NCBI GenBank assembly: GCA_022385755.1
Contig: MU278354.1
Coordinates: 186,001-250,000, forward strand
DNA: 64,000 nt
Direction: 5' to 3'
DNA from: Trametopsis cervina
Lineage: Eukaryota; Basidiomycota; Agaricomycetes; Polyporales; Irpicaceae
Shown: positions 12,062 to 24,774 of the stretch, one piece after another
How positions within the stretch are numbered: position 1 is the first letter of the stretch
How the letters are laid out: every line of letters begins with the position of its first letter
The notes under the pieces: model-generated
The model's database searches: none
Told to the model about the DNA's origin: nothing
The model's input: the letters and a program-made list of their open reading frames with translations, nothing else
Program-made: the position numbers and the translations under genes

Positions 12062-13482
12062 TTATGCCGCAGACCCATCACTGTCGGCATCACGCATCGC
12101 CTCTCTCTTCACGGGATCTAGTAGCGCAGGGTGAGCAAGAGTAGGCAGGGAAGGCCAACAATGGAAGTTACCAAAATAAGCATGTGCTTGCGCTTCTCTT
12201 GCGGTGAGACGCTCCTGGTGATCATATCTGAGTAACTGGTCCAAGAAGTCGACCGCCTCGTTGGAGATATATCGCTGGTTTTCAGAGGTCACGAAGCGCG
12301 CCCAGGGTTTTCTCGGGTAGCTACCAGATATTCAGATACATCCTAAATGAACAGTTTGCGATCGACTCACTTCCCGAGAATATCATCGTACTGTGGATCT
12401 AGGGCAATGTCATACTTGTCCAGGTATTGGTATAAGCCATCGGTTCCCAGCACCTTGGCAATCTTGTTCAGTTGGTCATAGTTATCATGGCCGTGGAAGA
12501 ATGGTTCCTTGCGGAAGATCTAGACACAATAATGAGTTGCTGATTAGAAAAAGAGGCGAAAAAGACTCACCATTGAGGCCAGCATACACCCGTAACTCCA
12601 CATGTCCAAGCTATAATCATACTCCTGGAAGTCGACCAGCAACTCCGGGCCCTTGAAGTAGCGCGACGCCACTCGTACGTTATACTCGGTCTTCGGATGG
12701 TAGAATTCGGCCAGACCCCAATCAATGAGACGAAGCTACATATTGCGGTCAATACGATGGCCGCATGTGCTATATGACATAATGGTCACCTTTCTTCGCT
12801 CATGATCAATCATCACATTGTGTGGCTTCACATCGCGATGCATTATTCCCTTGGAATGGCAGAAGTCCAGCGCCTCAAAAAACACATGCCGGGTTCATTC
12901 ATAGAACTTTATTTGTATGCATTACTACTCACCTTTAAGAGCTCAAACATGTAGAATCGGACGTCAAAGTCAGTGAGGCGTGGATACAAAACTTTGAAGT
13001 CGAGGTTGTGGATGTATTCCGTGATGAGGCTGGGAATCTTGGATGATGGATCCCGAACGACATCCAACAGTGCAATGATATTGGGACCACCGGCCAGGTT
13101 TTGCAGGATCTTTATTTCTCGCTTTATCTTCTTCTTCTTCACAGGTTTCAGCACCTTGATGATACATTTCTCCTCGTTGACGATGTTGATGCCTTCGAAA
13201 ACCTGCGTTGCCCCACACCACATTGTTTGGTGCATTGTACCGGATACTTAACAATCGCCACACGTACCTCGGAGTACTTCCCTCTTCCTACTTTTCTGAC
13301 GATCTCGTAATGATCCTGAGAGCCCCACTGAACCTGCAGGTTGTCTGCGACACTGATTGAGCATCGCCTAATGGCCAGTCACGTAGAAAATAACCCGAAC
13401 CGTATTCAAACCAGGAGGGTCCGAGTTTGCCATTTGCATCGGCATAGACACGAGCAACGGATTTGGGAGCCGTCCGTCCCAT
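12062..13482 (-). CDS. CKA1: Casein kinase II catalytic subunit alpha
   Basis: Constitutive Ser/Thr kinase that phosphorylates acidic sites in many nuclear and cytosolic proteins. Eight exons (13482-13401, 13344-13268, 13202-12933, 12873-12790, 12735-12571, 12519-12371, 12320-12172, 12117-12062) give 343 residues, the normal length. Diagnostic features: Gly-loop region [12 protein letters not shown], the CK2-specific basic cluster [12 protein letters not shown], catalytic loop [13 protein letters not shown], the DWG (not DFG) metal site in [12 protein letters not shown], and the C-lobe block [19 protein letters not shown]. The last intron (12118-12171) is needed to create the usual YFDPV end. 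The gene diverges from the SET-domain gene across 179 bases. Confidence 0.97.
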
Positions 13483-13661
13483 GATGGTTCCCTTGAGGTG
13501 GAGATGGAGGAGGCACGCGAAAAGGCTTGCTCGACACCACAACGCAATGAGGCCTCACTGAGGACGGCTGCGCGTCTGTCAACTTTCGCACGCACATTTG
13601 GTCGCGAGGCGCTCATTCTTCGAGTGCGATTTGATCTGTAACTTCGTCGCACAACATTGAC
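13483..13661. promoter_or_regulatory. Divergent intergenic region, CK2 alpha / SET protein
   Basis: Only 179 bases separate two opposite-facing ATGs, so both promoters must overlap here or inside the genes. No clear TATA box is visible. Confidence 0.45.
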
Positions 13662-14222
13662 ATGAGCCCAACCACGCCGTCGCACTGGCCTTCAGAAATC
13701 ACTTACATAAATTCGCCGCGATATCACTCATCTGTTACGAAAGAAGTGCGATCACAGTTAGATGGAGCGATGTCCCCAGTCAAAACATCACAACCAGGTG
13801 GTCGAGCGCAACGTCCTCCCGTGGTGATCAAGCGCATCGTCGAGGATGGCCACCCCGCGAAAGGCCAATTCGGTCTATTTGCGGCGAAGAAACTCCAGGC
13901 GAGGCAGCATATCATTGACTATGTCGGCGAAGTCCACTGCGATGATAGACCTGACTCCGACTATGATCTGTCCCTGTTACGCCTCCCGAACGGCATCGCG
14001 GTTGGCATCGATGCGAGCAAGGCGGGAAACGAGGCTCGCTTTATCAACGACTTCAGAGGAATCGCGGACAAACCCAATGCGCTGTTTCAAGAAGGGCGCG
14101 ATGACAGCGGAGCACTCAGTATGAGTGTCTGGAGCGGTAACGAGCCAATCAAGAAAGGCAGTGAGATATTAGTCTCTTATGGGAAAGGGTTCTGGAAGGC
14201 GCGACATTCGCCTTCAGAGTAG
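13662..14222 (+). CDS. Small SET-domain protein (putative lysine methyltransferase)
   Basis: Intronless gene of 186 residues made almost wholly of a SET domain, the S-adenosylmethionine-dependent lysine methyltransferase fold. An N-terminal tail of about 50 residues precedes VVIKRIVEDGHPAKGQFGLF, then DYVGEV. The cofactor and substrate motif reads NEARFINDFRGIADKPNA, the ND-F variant of the usual NHSC motif seen in a fungal group of short SET proteins, and SEILVSYGKGFWKAR closes the domain. There are no pre-SET or post-SET cysteines. Whether histones or another protein is the substrate cannot be told. The lack of introns is notable among these neighbours. Confidence 0.85.
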   Translation: MSPTTPSHWPSEITYINSPRYHSSVTKEVRSQLDGAMSPVKTSQPGGRAQRPPVVIKRIVEDGHPAKGQFGLFAAKKLQARQHIIDYVGEVHCDDRPDSDYDLSLLRLPNGIAVGIDASKAGNEARFINDFRGIADKPNALFQEGRDDSGALSMSVWSGNEPIKKGSEILVSYGKGFWKARHSPSE

Positions 14223-14900
14223 TGTTTTCGCCATAGCTTATCTCTCGAGCTCGAGTAACAACGTCGTCCAACGCTTTTACAGTTCCGGAAACGAACCCAA
14301 TGTAACACCTTTCCAACGAGTAAAGCGCATTCGTGTCATTATACTCAGGTTCTTGTTTTGAGTGCCAGTGTGGAACGTCTTGATATATTCAATTTAGATG
14401 CCGTATTCATGCTAAGGTGGCGATACAAGATACTGTTGCAAACGAGCGAAGGATCATCCATCCCGAGGACATCTCAATCCTCGTTCAAGGCTCTCGGAGC
14501 CGTGAAGCGGCAAACATTCTCAGAGGCCTTGTATTGCAGAAGCATCAAGTGAATGTGAATGTGGGTTGAGAGTAAGCAGATAACGTCAAAACCTCTGCTG
14601 AGCCAATCTGCGATCGCGCGAGACGTAAACATCCACTGGCCGCCCGAGCTGCGGCGCATACTGATTCTTGAACACTTGCCGCATTCGTGATGATGACAGG
14701 GCCAAGTGGCAGCCCGAAACGGATAAACGCCGAAATGCCTGGAATATTCGAGCGTGGGAATTAAAATTCGTCACGGAACGCCGCTGACCACGACCACCAC
14801 GACGAAGCCAGTTGTGCTACGCACCTCTTTCACCACTGTCATAGACTTATAGACTGGTTGCCTGCCTACTTGCTTGACTCTCATCTAACGTACGCAACCG
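14223..14900. other. Intergenic, SET protein / MDJ1
   Basis: Contains the SET 3' end and the MDJ1 promoter. No further gene or repeat was seen. Confidence 0.5.
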
Positions 14901-16703
14901 ATGCAAACGCGGCTGACGACACAGAGAGTCTACTCATTTATCTCATTCCACTCTTGCTCGCGTATACCAGTCGGGAAGGGGGCTCGCAAGTTTGTAACAT
15001 GCTCGCGGACTGACCACCAACGAATAAAGGACGTTCCTCATGCGTCTCAGCCACGGAATCGCGTCTTTCGAGTGCGTGCTTTTACTTCCGTAGACGGACT
15101 GGCACTAATTTCTGCGATAGCGTTCATTCCATGCCACCAGCCTTCGTTCTGCGCAGAAGGACCCTTATGACGTTCTAGGCGTGAAGAAAGACGCTACTGC
15201 GGCCGAAATCAAGAAGACATACTTTGCGGTGCGTGGTGCACGGTCTATGTGACTACGAGCAGTCCCAGCTTACGTTTGTGCTATTCGCATTAGTTGGCCC
15301 GGAAATACCACCCCGATACGAATCCGGACAAGAGTGCGAAGGAAAAGTTCGTCGAAATCCAGGAAGCATACGAGGTGGGTCTGCATAGTCTGTCTCAATG
15401 GCGGTTTGGCGTCGGGTCTCATTAGCTTTCCTTAAAGATATTGAAAGACGATTCCAAACGTGCTGCATACGATCAGTACGGGTCAGCGTCACAGCAGGCC
15501 GGGTTCGACCCTAATTTCGCTCGCGGATTTGGTGGCGGCGCCGGAGGATTTGGTGACTTCCAAAGTTTCGCTTCCGCGTTTGGCAGACGCAGTAGTCGCG
15601 GACAGGCGGATGTGTTTGAGTCGTTATTTGGCGCTTTTGGAGGTGGATCGGGGGCGGCCCGTCAGAGTACGCGTGGGAACGACATAGATGCGTCCGTCAG
15701 CATCTCCTTCATGGAAGCGTGCAAGGGAACTTCGAGAACAATCAACATAACACCGGTCGTCAACTGCGGCACTTGCGCCGGAACCGGATTGAAGCCCGGG
15801 GCCAAACGATCGACGTGCACATCTTGCGGTGGATCTGGTGCGAGGACATTCGTCTTGGACAGCGGCTTTCAGATGGCAAGCACATGCCCTACGTGTTCAG
15901 GGACGGGTAGTACTGTCCCTCGAGGCAGCCAATGCGGCGAGTGTGCAGGTGTGGGCCAGCTGAGAACTCGGAAATCCGTCAAGGTTGACATTCCAGCCGG
16001 TACGTGCACATGTTATTTGACATATGTGCCATCCCACGACAAACGCATTGGTTTGCAGGTATCGAAGATGGAATGACTATGAACATACCCGAGGCAGGGG
16101 ACGCGCCCATTTCCTCCAAAGGCAGGGCTGGCGATTTGCATGTTCGAATCAACGTAGCTGCGTCGAAGCTATTCCGCCGTCAAGGACCTAATCTGCATCA
16201 CGAAGCGCGAGTCCCTCTCCATTCGGCCCTACTGGGTGGGAGAGTTCGCGTTCCCACCCTTGATGGAGAAGTCGACGTAAGAGTCCCCAGTGGAACCCAG
16301 CACGGTGAAGAGATGGTGTTAAAGGGCCGCGGAGTCAAAGACGTATACGGATCCGATCAGGGTGACCTCTTTGTGAAGTTCTCCGTGCAGCTACCAAGGT
16401 AAGTCCGTTGATTTCTGCGAGATTTAGGATTAACGTGTGCTGGGCTTTAGATCACTCACGCAGAGGCAGCGTGAAATACTGCAAGAGTACGCCGATGACG
16501 TCGAAGGTCGTGCTCCGCGCGCCGCTTCGAAGGCCTCCAAAGACGACAGTGCAAGCACCACAGGTCAGGCGCACGGGTCAGCCAACCCCACGAACTCTGA
16601 CGAAAACGGTACGGCATCTTCTCATTACGCGAGCCCGTCCACACGCGAAGGTGGTTGGGTGTCGCGCAGTTGGAATAGATTGAGAGAGCTCACTGGGTTT
16701 TAA
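14901..16703 (+). CDS. MDJ1: Mitochondrial DnaJ-type chaperone
   Basis: Type I J-protein that delivers unfolded clients to mitochondrial Hsp70 in the matrix. Six exons (14901-15071, 15121-15228, 15294-15374, 15438-15999, 16059-16398, 16451-16703) give 504 residues. A basic leader precedes RRSFHATS, a common processing context in fungal Mdj1. The J domain follows ([19 protein letters not shown], with HPD in KYHPDTN), then a Gly/Phe region and four zinc motifs ([32 protein letters not shown]). The C-terminal domain includes [19 protein letters not shown]. The first 49-base intron is required to place RSFHATS next to KDPYDV. Confidence 0.95.
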
Positions 16704-17983
16704 CCTTCCATATATCACCTAACTCACGTTGACCTCGCGGCATGGCTGGCAATGATCTCCGATTTGCACACCTTACATCAAACGATAGAGCAAGCCTCGG
16801 ATACTCAATCAACAGCCAATCGGACGGAAGGCGAACCTGACCGAAGAAAGAGGGCTGCCACGGCGTAGTCTGTGCAGCAAATGCCACGGCCGTCGACATC
16901 GCCCAGCCCGCGCAGGCTGGGTCCCTAGAATCCGCGTATATTACTACTCCCGCACTAATGAATACGTATTCATTCTGTTATGGGCACCCAGCTCAAAGTA
17001 AAGGTCTGTGTGAAATACTCGGATCCCTCTTTAGACGGTCGCACCTCCCAGGTAAGGAGTCATGGGTCTCAGGATGATGACCAGAGATGTTTGTCACTAC
17101 GACTAGCGCGTGCGATTAAAGAGCGAGGTGGAATCTGCAGATAACAGAATGAAGCTCTCCCGTTTTCATTCTCATTGGACGCAGGGCTGGTATCTCGATA
17201 AATAGTGATGCGAGACCTGCTCGCCTGCATAGGCAGTCGGTGAATCTGGACGGTATATGAGTCTATCACCGCGTGGAGAGGAGGGCTGCTATACGTAAGA
17301 AATGTACAACGTTAACGTTCGAGACTCAAGGGTGGATCGCTCGCGGTCAAACACAGTGCGGTTTCGTGCCGCTGATTGCGCTCTTGTTCCTGGGGAGATA
17401 ACAACCCTATACGCAGGCTCTACAATTGCCTGCCAGGCTGGGCCAGTATTATATTAGCTAAGGCAGAGCGCAAATATTGGCACGGACTTGCGTCTCACGC
17501 GCGAGACGCGGCGTGACCGTGACCTCTTCCGAGGCTCAGCTAGAATTTCTACAGTCTCTGCTGCACCCCCACACTGACACTCCATCTTCATCCCCTTCTT
17601 TTGATGTTCGGTGTCGTATTTCCGACCGAAAGAGGGCACAAAGCCTAACAGATCCATCTTGACAAGTCCACAGTACCCGTTGCTCGGCCTATTGGATCTC
17701 GAGGACTTGATCTACACACCGGAGACCGTTTCGAGAACACAGAGACCCATACCCACCACACCAAGGTGTATCATGGCCTGCAGAGCTCGGACTGTCCATG
17801 ACGTTTGGTAAAGGTTACATATTATTTCTCTCCTCACTCTCCGCTTGGACACCGTCCTATAAGTATTCAAGCCCGCCGTACGTATTGCACTCCCTATCTG
17901 CATCTCCCTGCACCTCTGACCCCTCTCTCGTCCCTATTTTTTTGCGCCTACTTGACGCATAATTTTACGCTACCTTCGCCGCC
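16704..17983. other. Intergenic region with perfect palindromes
   Basis: About 1.3 kb between MDJ1 and the MFS gene. It holds an 18-base palindrome (listed separately) and a 12-base one, AACGTTAACGTT at 17308-17319. The last 100 bases are pyrimidine-rich, as in fungal leaders. No gene was seen. Confidence 0.5.
16957..16974. repeat. 18-bp perfect palindrome
   Basis: AATGAATACGTATTCATT is its own reverse complement with no spacer. It is AT-rich and could extrude a short cruciform or bind a symmetric dimer. It lies about 1 kb before the MFS start. Confidence 0.9.
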
Positions 17984-20564
17984 ATGCATCACCCCTTCCA
18001 GTCAAAAGAGCTCGCGCTCCCCCTTCCCGCCTTCATCCCCGAAAAAGCGCCCTACTTCGCGTCCCCCGCCCATTCGGACTCATCAAAATGCTCACCCGTC
18101 TCCTCAAAAGCGTCGTCCACCGCGACCCTGGTGGAGGACCTCGTGCCGCCAGAGTTGCCGCGGCTGACCACTCTGAGACTATTTCTCGCACATCTTGGGT
18201 GGGTCCCATTCCACAGCTGTTTTACCTCGCCATGACGCTAATGCGCTCCATTAGAGCTGCTATGACACTATTCCTTGCGACAACGGATGCCGTGCGTATC
18301 TAGCTTAAACTATGAACTCCCCCGGCCGAGCTAATATTGTTTGATTTTCAAATAGACCATAGTATCCACACTTCTGCCCACCATTGCCAGTCATTTCGAC
18401 GCGTCGCAGCTCGAATATACGTGGGTTGGCGTGGCGTACATGCTTACACAGACCGCGTTTCAGCCCCTCTATGGGAAATTGTCCGACCTAGTGGGACGTA
18501 AGGTGGGCACAGACTTCTGACGCGACTGCTTCGCAGAAAATGTCTGACAATAACGTCAGCTCGTCCTTTACACAAGCATGACGATTTTTGTTACCGGATC
18601 CCTGTTCTGTGGCTGTGCACAAAACATGCTTTGGCTCATCCTAGCCCGAGCCTTTGCGGGAATTGGTGGTGGCGGCATTGTATCTCTCGTGTGGACAATT
18701 ACATCAGAAATCGTCGACCTTGAGTCGCGTGCAAAATGGTCGCAAGCGCTCAGTATCACCTGGAGTTGTTCCGCAGTTGCCGGACCCCTTCTAGGTGGTG
18801 TATTTAGTGGTGAGTTCGGCTCCCGTAAAATCAAGCGCGCTCTAGATTTAACCAGACTATATTCACAGGGGAGAGTGGTCCCTTTGACTGGAGATACGCC
18901 TGTAAGCGCCTCTACATCGTTCTCTTCCAGTACGATCGCCTGATCGGAGATATAGTCTATCTGAATCTTCCCGTCTGTCTGCTGGCCTTTCTGGTCATCC
19001 ATCTTTCCCTTCGCGGTGTGGAGGTTGGCTGCGCACAGTCCGTCTCCTGGAAGACGTTCATGAACACCTTTGATTTTCCGGGACTGTGAGTCCTTCTCTC
19101 AGGAGCATACACGCTGTTCCTCATCTGAGCTAAATCTACGGCAAAATAAAGGTTGTTGTTTATGACCGGAAGCAGTTGCGTCGTCGTCGGTTTTAGCTTT
19201 GCATCTACCCTGGGTTGTAAGTCCTCCTTTTTCCCGAGAATTTTCAATGATCTTTGGATTTTAACTTTTGATGCCCTAGGGAGAAGCCCAGTAACCCTAC
19301 TTCTCATAATTGGTGGTCCCATCGTCTTGATTGTCGGGGGCTTTTACGAAATGCGAACACGTAGGGCAGCCCTCTTCCCTCGTACCGCCCTTACCGATCT
19401 CACAACCGGTACGTTATTTCGCTGTTGTGCTATTATTGCCGTGATATTGATCCAAAACTCCTACAGTCATCATTCTCATGATCAACCTGTTACATAATTT
19501 TGCATTTAATTCTGGCACCTACTATCTGGCGCTGTACTTCCAGGTAAGTAAAGCTATTGTCTTCGCTCGGTCTTTATTGACTCGTAATTCCTAGTCAGTA
19601 GATGGGTTCAGCCCCATCAAGTCTGGGCTGTCAATGTTGCCGTACTCGCTAGGCTCCTCAATAGCATCTATGCCAGGTAGGAACTTCCGCTCCCATTCGA
19701 AGGAATGAGGCTGACGCTATCTAGTCGCGTGGTTCGTGTCCTACTGGCAAAGACGAAAGTCTGATCTTTCGGGGCAGAAATATGCAATCAGCTCTGGGCT
19801 TGCGATCTCAGCATTGGGTTTCGGTACGTACGCGCGGCTTTATCGGAAACTCAAACTCAAATCCTCATTTTGGATTCAGGGCTGATGAAATGCATGGACG
19901 GAAATACCAAGCATGCGCTACAAAGCATCTTCCCTTTGGTTACTGGAGTGGGATTGGGAATGTTGTTCCACGCTCCTTACCAGGTCTTCCTCGCCGCGTT
20001 GAAGCCGTCAGAAATGGCCTCTGGAACAAGTGCTTTCTTCCTCGTCCGGTTTACAGGCGCCACGGTCGGCTTGGTAAGTCTTGCTTATTGATGATTGCGA
20101 GCACAGGCTAATGGTTTCATAGTCAGTTGCGGGAGTAACATTCGATGAACAGCTCACCCGATCATTACCCGCCGCCTTTCCTTACTCTTCACTCGATCTG
20201 GAGGACATGGGATCAATACTCCCCCTAGAGCTGAGGACGCAAGTCATACACTCCGTCGCTGTCTCCATTCAGGTATTGCTCTTCAGTATCCCTTCCCATG
20301 CACAGGGTTCTTACTTGACTACTACAGACTATATGGCTGATATGCGCGCCCTGTCTGGCATTAGCATTCCTGGTCGGTCTCATTATACATGTCATGCTCG
20401 TGGAATGTCTTTTCTGACCTCCTCGTGTGCTTTTATAGATCTCGTTGCTTATACGGACAAGGCCCAGCCAAATACCTCGTTCGGAAGAACAGCAGCAGGA
20501 AAAACAAAAACCGACCACGTTACCTGCGATACAAAATACGGTCATCGGAGAGACGATGGCCTGA
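17984..20564 (+). CDS. MFS transporter, DHA2-type (14 membrane segments)
   Basis: Proton-coupled major facilitator of the drug:H+ antiporter / vacuolar amino acid permease type. Fifteen exons (17984-18198, 18255-18291, 18356-18502, 18560-18809, 18869-18901, 18956-19085, 19152-19216, 19280-19408, 19467-19543, 19595-19676, 19725-19823, 19880-20073, 20123-20272, 20328-20372, 20439-20564) give 592 residues. Motifs: TIVSTLLPTIASHFD and WVGVAYMLT in the first helices, GKLSDLVGRK (motif A), AGIGGGGIVSLVWTI and SAVAGPLLGGVFSG (motif C-like). A hydrophilic N-terminal tail precedes helix 1. The donor of the last intron (GTCGGT) is weak; I chose it because it joins helix 14 to a short tail at a normal intron length. 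The substrate is unknown, either toxic compounds or basic amino acids. Confidence 0.88.
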
Positions 20565-22542
20565 GAGAAAAGTTTATACCATTGCAATGATGATACCCAG
20601 CCATTTGGACTATTCTGCACTATCTGTATTGTGATTGAACACGTAACCATGTCAATGTATTCTTTCGTGAAGCTTATGTCCGTACCGTACGCACGCCCGC
20701 CCGCGGCTGAGTAAAACGGGCGAGCTAAACGGAGGAGGAGGCTTACATACAGACGAATACAGTCTGGACAGCGTGTGATGTGCGGTCCCTCTCCAGCTGA
20801 GAACGATCAGTTACGAGCAGCACGACTGTGAATTCGCGACTTCCGTTGATCCACCTTCTCGAGACTAGCATCAAGATACACTTACTGATGGAAGCAAGTC
20901 ATTTGGGAGACCTCTTCACGCTGATATCGAAATACGGGGACTCCGTATCTTTTCTGACGATCCAGTGTCGTTCCTGATGAGGCAAATGGTAGGAGGTCCC
21001 GCCAGTCTAGACCACAGCGGTCCCGTAACTGCAGAGACCGCAACGTGTAGGGAGTGGTTTCCAGTTGGTGTCCTCAGACTCGCCGCGCCACAGGCAGGGC
21101 TCGTACCCATTGTGGTCGCGGCACCGCGTGGGCTCGTACCCGTCGCTGTAGCCATTAGTGTCATTGCTGGAGCATGACGATAGGAGGCTCTGGACTGCCG
21201 TTCGAACGCGGCGGGCGACGTGTAGATCTGTGAGCGTCCGAGAAATTTACGAGATTGATTGGGTTTATGGGGAAAACGCTCGCAGCGATGGCAAGGCCGA
21301 TGAAGTTACCACGGGTACACATGGGTAAGTAGCTGCACAGTGATGCCAACTTACGTCCAAAGTTTCTCGGATGTTGTAGTAGACGATGCGTAACTGAACA
21401 ACTGACCAATTCGGCCTTGACGTAGGCATTCACGTCAGACCACGTTCCTCCGCTCCGTCTTCTCGTCTGAAGCGAAAGAAAAGTAGCATGTGAGGCCCAG
21501 TCGTTGTGTATGTACAGAAGGGCATATTGTCCCCAAGGTCTGCATCAACGGGCCGGAGGTACAGCTTGTGCGAGTGTCAGAAAGAATAAAGAGTCCGATA
21601 GCCTCAATGTTACGTACATTATCGAGGCACATGGACGCGAAAGCAGCGGTTACATCGTGCGCAGTTTGACAATCCCACTCCCTGTTTTTCCCGTTTCTTC
21701 TAGTCAACCCTTCCGCGGACCAGTTGGCTTCGTAGGATCGCGGGAGAACAAGCTCAGCACTGCTCCGTCCTGCAGACAAGTAGAGCCCGCATCTGGGGTG
21801 CGTCCGATAGAGCGGGTGGCTTTCTGGCCGCCGCAGCCCTGCATCAGCGATGTCTGAGTCTTATCTTAACTTTGAAAGGAGTAATCCTGGGTAGTTGCCC
21901 GAGGCTAATCTGGATCGGCATAGATTTGTTTAGCTTGGCATTTAACTGGCCACACACAAGCTTGCAGAGCGTGCTTACCCGGTGCGATAGTCGTACGACA
22001 ATGTAGCCTTTGAACCCAGCAACATACTCGGCCAGACACTATCAGAAAATTCTATGCCGCGGGCGCAGTCGTGAGAGGTAGACGACGGTTTGTAGGGTGC
22101 GGTCATTGGAGGCGAGTTCAATCGCTACGGCCTACGGTTTGCTGCATGCCGTTCTTTCCCTTAACTCCATCTGGTGTGGTCTCTGTCTTTACCAATCCCA
22201 TTGTCAGCAATGGTAGACAATCTTGCAATGCAACAATCCGGATACTGTAGCAACAGTGTGCACCTCACGGTGACCTGAGGCAATGATGTGGCGTCCTGCT
22301 ACGTCTCGCCGCCTTTGGTAAGCGCTGCCGCCGCCGGCTCAAGAACACGTGTGCCTGGCGTCTGTTCATTAAACACGTGCAGCGGAAAAAAACAGGAAAA
22401 TATTCATGTTGTGGGCGCTCCACAACTTGGCTCTTACCATCCAGACAGCGTGTCGTGTGACAGAGCCTATCTCCTCTCCCCCTGCGAATACTCTCTCGAA
22501 ACCCTTACACTTCGTCCCTAAATTTCGTAATCATCTATTTGA
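20565..22542. other. Weakly coding 2 kb stretch
   Basis: No gene model is supported. Minus-strand frames near 21780-21160 contain protein-like pieces (for example QLRIVYYNIRETLD just before a GTAAGT at about 21355), but upstream and downstream frames do not connect. It could hide a fast-evolving gene. The last 200 bases should hold the promoter of the choline kinase-like gene. Confidence 0.4.
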
Positions 22543-24245
22543 ATGTCTGAGTTGGACTTCTCACCCATCAATCCTATTGGCATACAAGGCAATTTGTTCC
22601 AAGCTGTCCACCGCATCTTATCTATCTTTGGGGCAACTGGACAGAGCACAATGAGCCCACCGGTTGCTGCGGATTTACCACCCTTACCTCCTTTCAGTGA
22701 CCGTGGGCGGCCTGCAGTGCCGTTCTCAGCGCAGAGGGCAAGCTCGGGAAGCGCAGAGCACCGACAGCCTATCAGTCGCTCTTCCTCGTCTGCGTCTATC
22801 CCCTTTGATGATGATGAGGTTGACGTCGTTCGTGTAGAGGGTCTGAGACATGCACACATACGCCTTGAAGCTCGGTGAGTCAATGTTTCCTGTTCGTCGT
22901 AGGCTCACTACGTCCCGCAGTCTGGGCCGCAAGCCAAAGCTCATGCTTCGGGTTTGGAGTCATGTCATTGTGGATCCTATCACGTTGCTGACCACGTTTT
23001 GACAGACGATACAAATCAGCTGCATTTGCTGAAGACCTGTTGAATGTCTTGCGCTCTTTGAAGTTGCATCCGTGGAACCACGCAGACATCACCTCGCAGG
23101 CGCTGAAGATACAGAAGGTGTCTGGATCATTGACGAATGCTGTATTTTTTGTTTCTTGCCCGTCAGCTCCGATTCTTCCCACTCTTCTTCTGCGAATCTA
23201 TGGACCTTCTTCCGGTGCCCTCATTTCGCGTCCCCGCGAACTCCACATTCTTCACGCACTATCATCTCGATATCACATTGGCCCTAGAGTGTATGGCACT
23301 TTTGAAAACGGCCGCGTAGAAGAGTTTTTCGAATCCACTACTCTAACAGCACGCGATCTGCGTAACCCCAAGATTAGTTCGTGGATCGGCGCACGCATGG
23401 CAGAGTTGCATGATGTAGACATTGCTGTTGTCGAGCTGCAGTCACCACCAGCGACACCCACATTTGAAGAGAGCAGCGATGTCACCACCTGGCCCATCGC
23501 TGTTACGAAGAATGTGAAGTCCTGGCTCTTACTTGCCCGCGAGGTGCTCACTCTGCCCACGGTTTCGGAGGAGCTTCGAAGCGCGCTGGATCTTGATCGA
23601 TTCAAGGCGGAGTGGGACCAGTACATCCGCTGGCTGGGAAAGAACGAGAAAGAATTGGGCTCTAGCCCCGTTGTTTTTGCCCATAACGATACTCAGTACG
23701 GCAATCTATTGCGCTTAGCTGCTACCCCCAAAGAAGCGGCCACGGGACATCGTCAGGTAAACCTTTAGCCTTCCCGCATTCAGACCGTCATCACTTACGC
23801 CTTGTTGTTCCGCTCGTAGATCATAGTCGTCGACTTTGAATACGCCTCTCCGAATCCCGCTGCATTCGATATTGCGAACCACTTCCATGAATGGACCGCC
23901 GATTACCACTCAGATGTTCCTCATCTCCTCCGTCCCGATCGTTATCCCACCGTCGACGAGCGATACAACTTCTACCGATCATACCTTGCCCACCATCAGC
24001 ACTCCTGTGCATCATCCGCGGACGAGGACTCCGCACCTGAACCCGTGGATGTGCAGCTGAGCAGGCTGGATTCACAGGTCCGGGCCTGGAGCCCGTCTTC
24101 TCATGCGATGTGGGCCCTGTGGGGTCTCGTGCAAGCTCGCGAAGCTCTCGAGGGGAAAGATAGCGAGCCGGAATTCGACTATGTTGCGTATTCGCAATGT
24201 CGGATGGAGAGCTTCCGTCGCGAACTCAAAGCACTCCTTGCGTAA
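22543..24245 (+). CDS. Choline/ethanolamine kinase
   Basis: First step of the Kennedy pathway: ATP-dependent phosphorylation of choline or ethanolamine for phosphatidylcholine or phosphatidylethanolamine synthesis. Three exons (22543-22874, 23006-23756, 23820-24245) give 502 residues. The catalytic core shows VFAHNDTQYGNLL (the Brenner motif with its Asp) and IIVVDFEYASPNPAAFDIAN followed by HFHEW (choline kinase motif with metal-binding Asp). Upstream LTNAVFFVS and LLLRIYGPSSGALISRPREL form the nucleotide-binding lobe. About 110 N-terminal residues are Ser/Pro-rich. The first intron is 131 bases, long for this genome, and may hide a further exon; a 31-base piece at 22921-22951 has splice sites but breaks the frame. 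Choline versus ethanolamine preference cannot be read. Confidence 0.92.
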
Positions 24246-24774
24246 CCTCATCCTCAATGTTCTCTCTCAACGCATATTTATCATTCGCGCGCTGCTCCTC
24301 CATCTTGCATTCTACCTTCAATCACGACACTTCATGCCCAATTCTTTGCTGTTTAATGGGAACCGAACTTATCCTCACTAGTCTTATGTATTGCTTGTAA
24401 CTCATTAGCTCGGGCTACTTGGTTGGGAGGAAATGGAAATTCATATAATTGAATAAACATATGTGCAGTGTGATGAACGTGATGTGGCAAAGTGGGCCAA
24501 ATTGCTCAAGGAATAAGTCAATCCTGCATGTACAACTGAGCGATGAGATGATGGCGATACGTGAGGTAGGGAGAAAAGACAGAAAAAAGGGGGAGGTGAG
24601 GAGTGGAGTCATTAGTGTGCACAGTACTGATCGACAGAACAGGAAAGAAACATGAAATCACGTAAAGCAAGTGAGAGCCACAGACTCCAGAAGCAGGACA
24701 ATATTCAGAGAGAGAGATTGTTCTGTGCAAACTGTGTGAGGGACAGCGAGGTCCCTGTGAGCATGCGGGTCCGA
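24246..24774. other. Convergent intergenic region
   Basis: Lies between the stops of the choline kinase-like and CCCH genes. It is AT-rich with a purine-rich plus strand near 24550-24730. No gene was seen. Confidence 0.5.

Noticed and set aside
22921..22951. Extra micro-exon in the choline kinase
   Set aside because: It has splice-like borders, but its 31 bases break the reading frame into the next exon.
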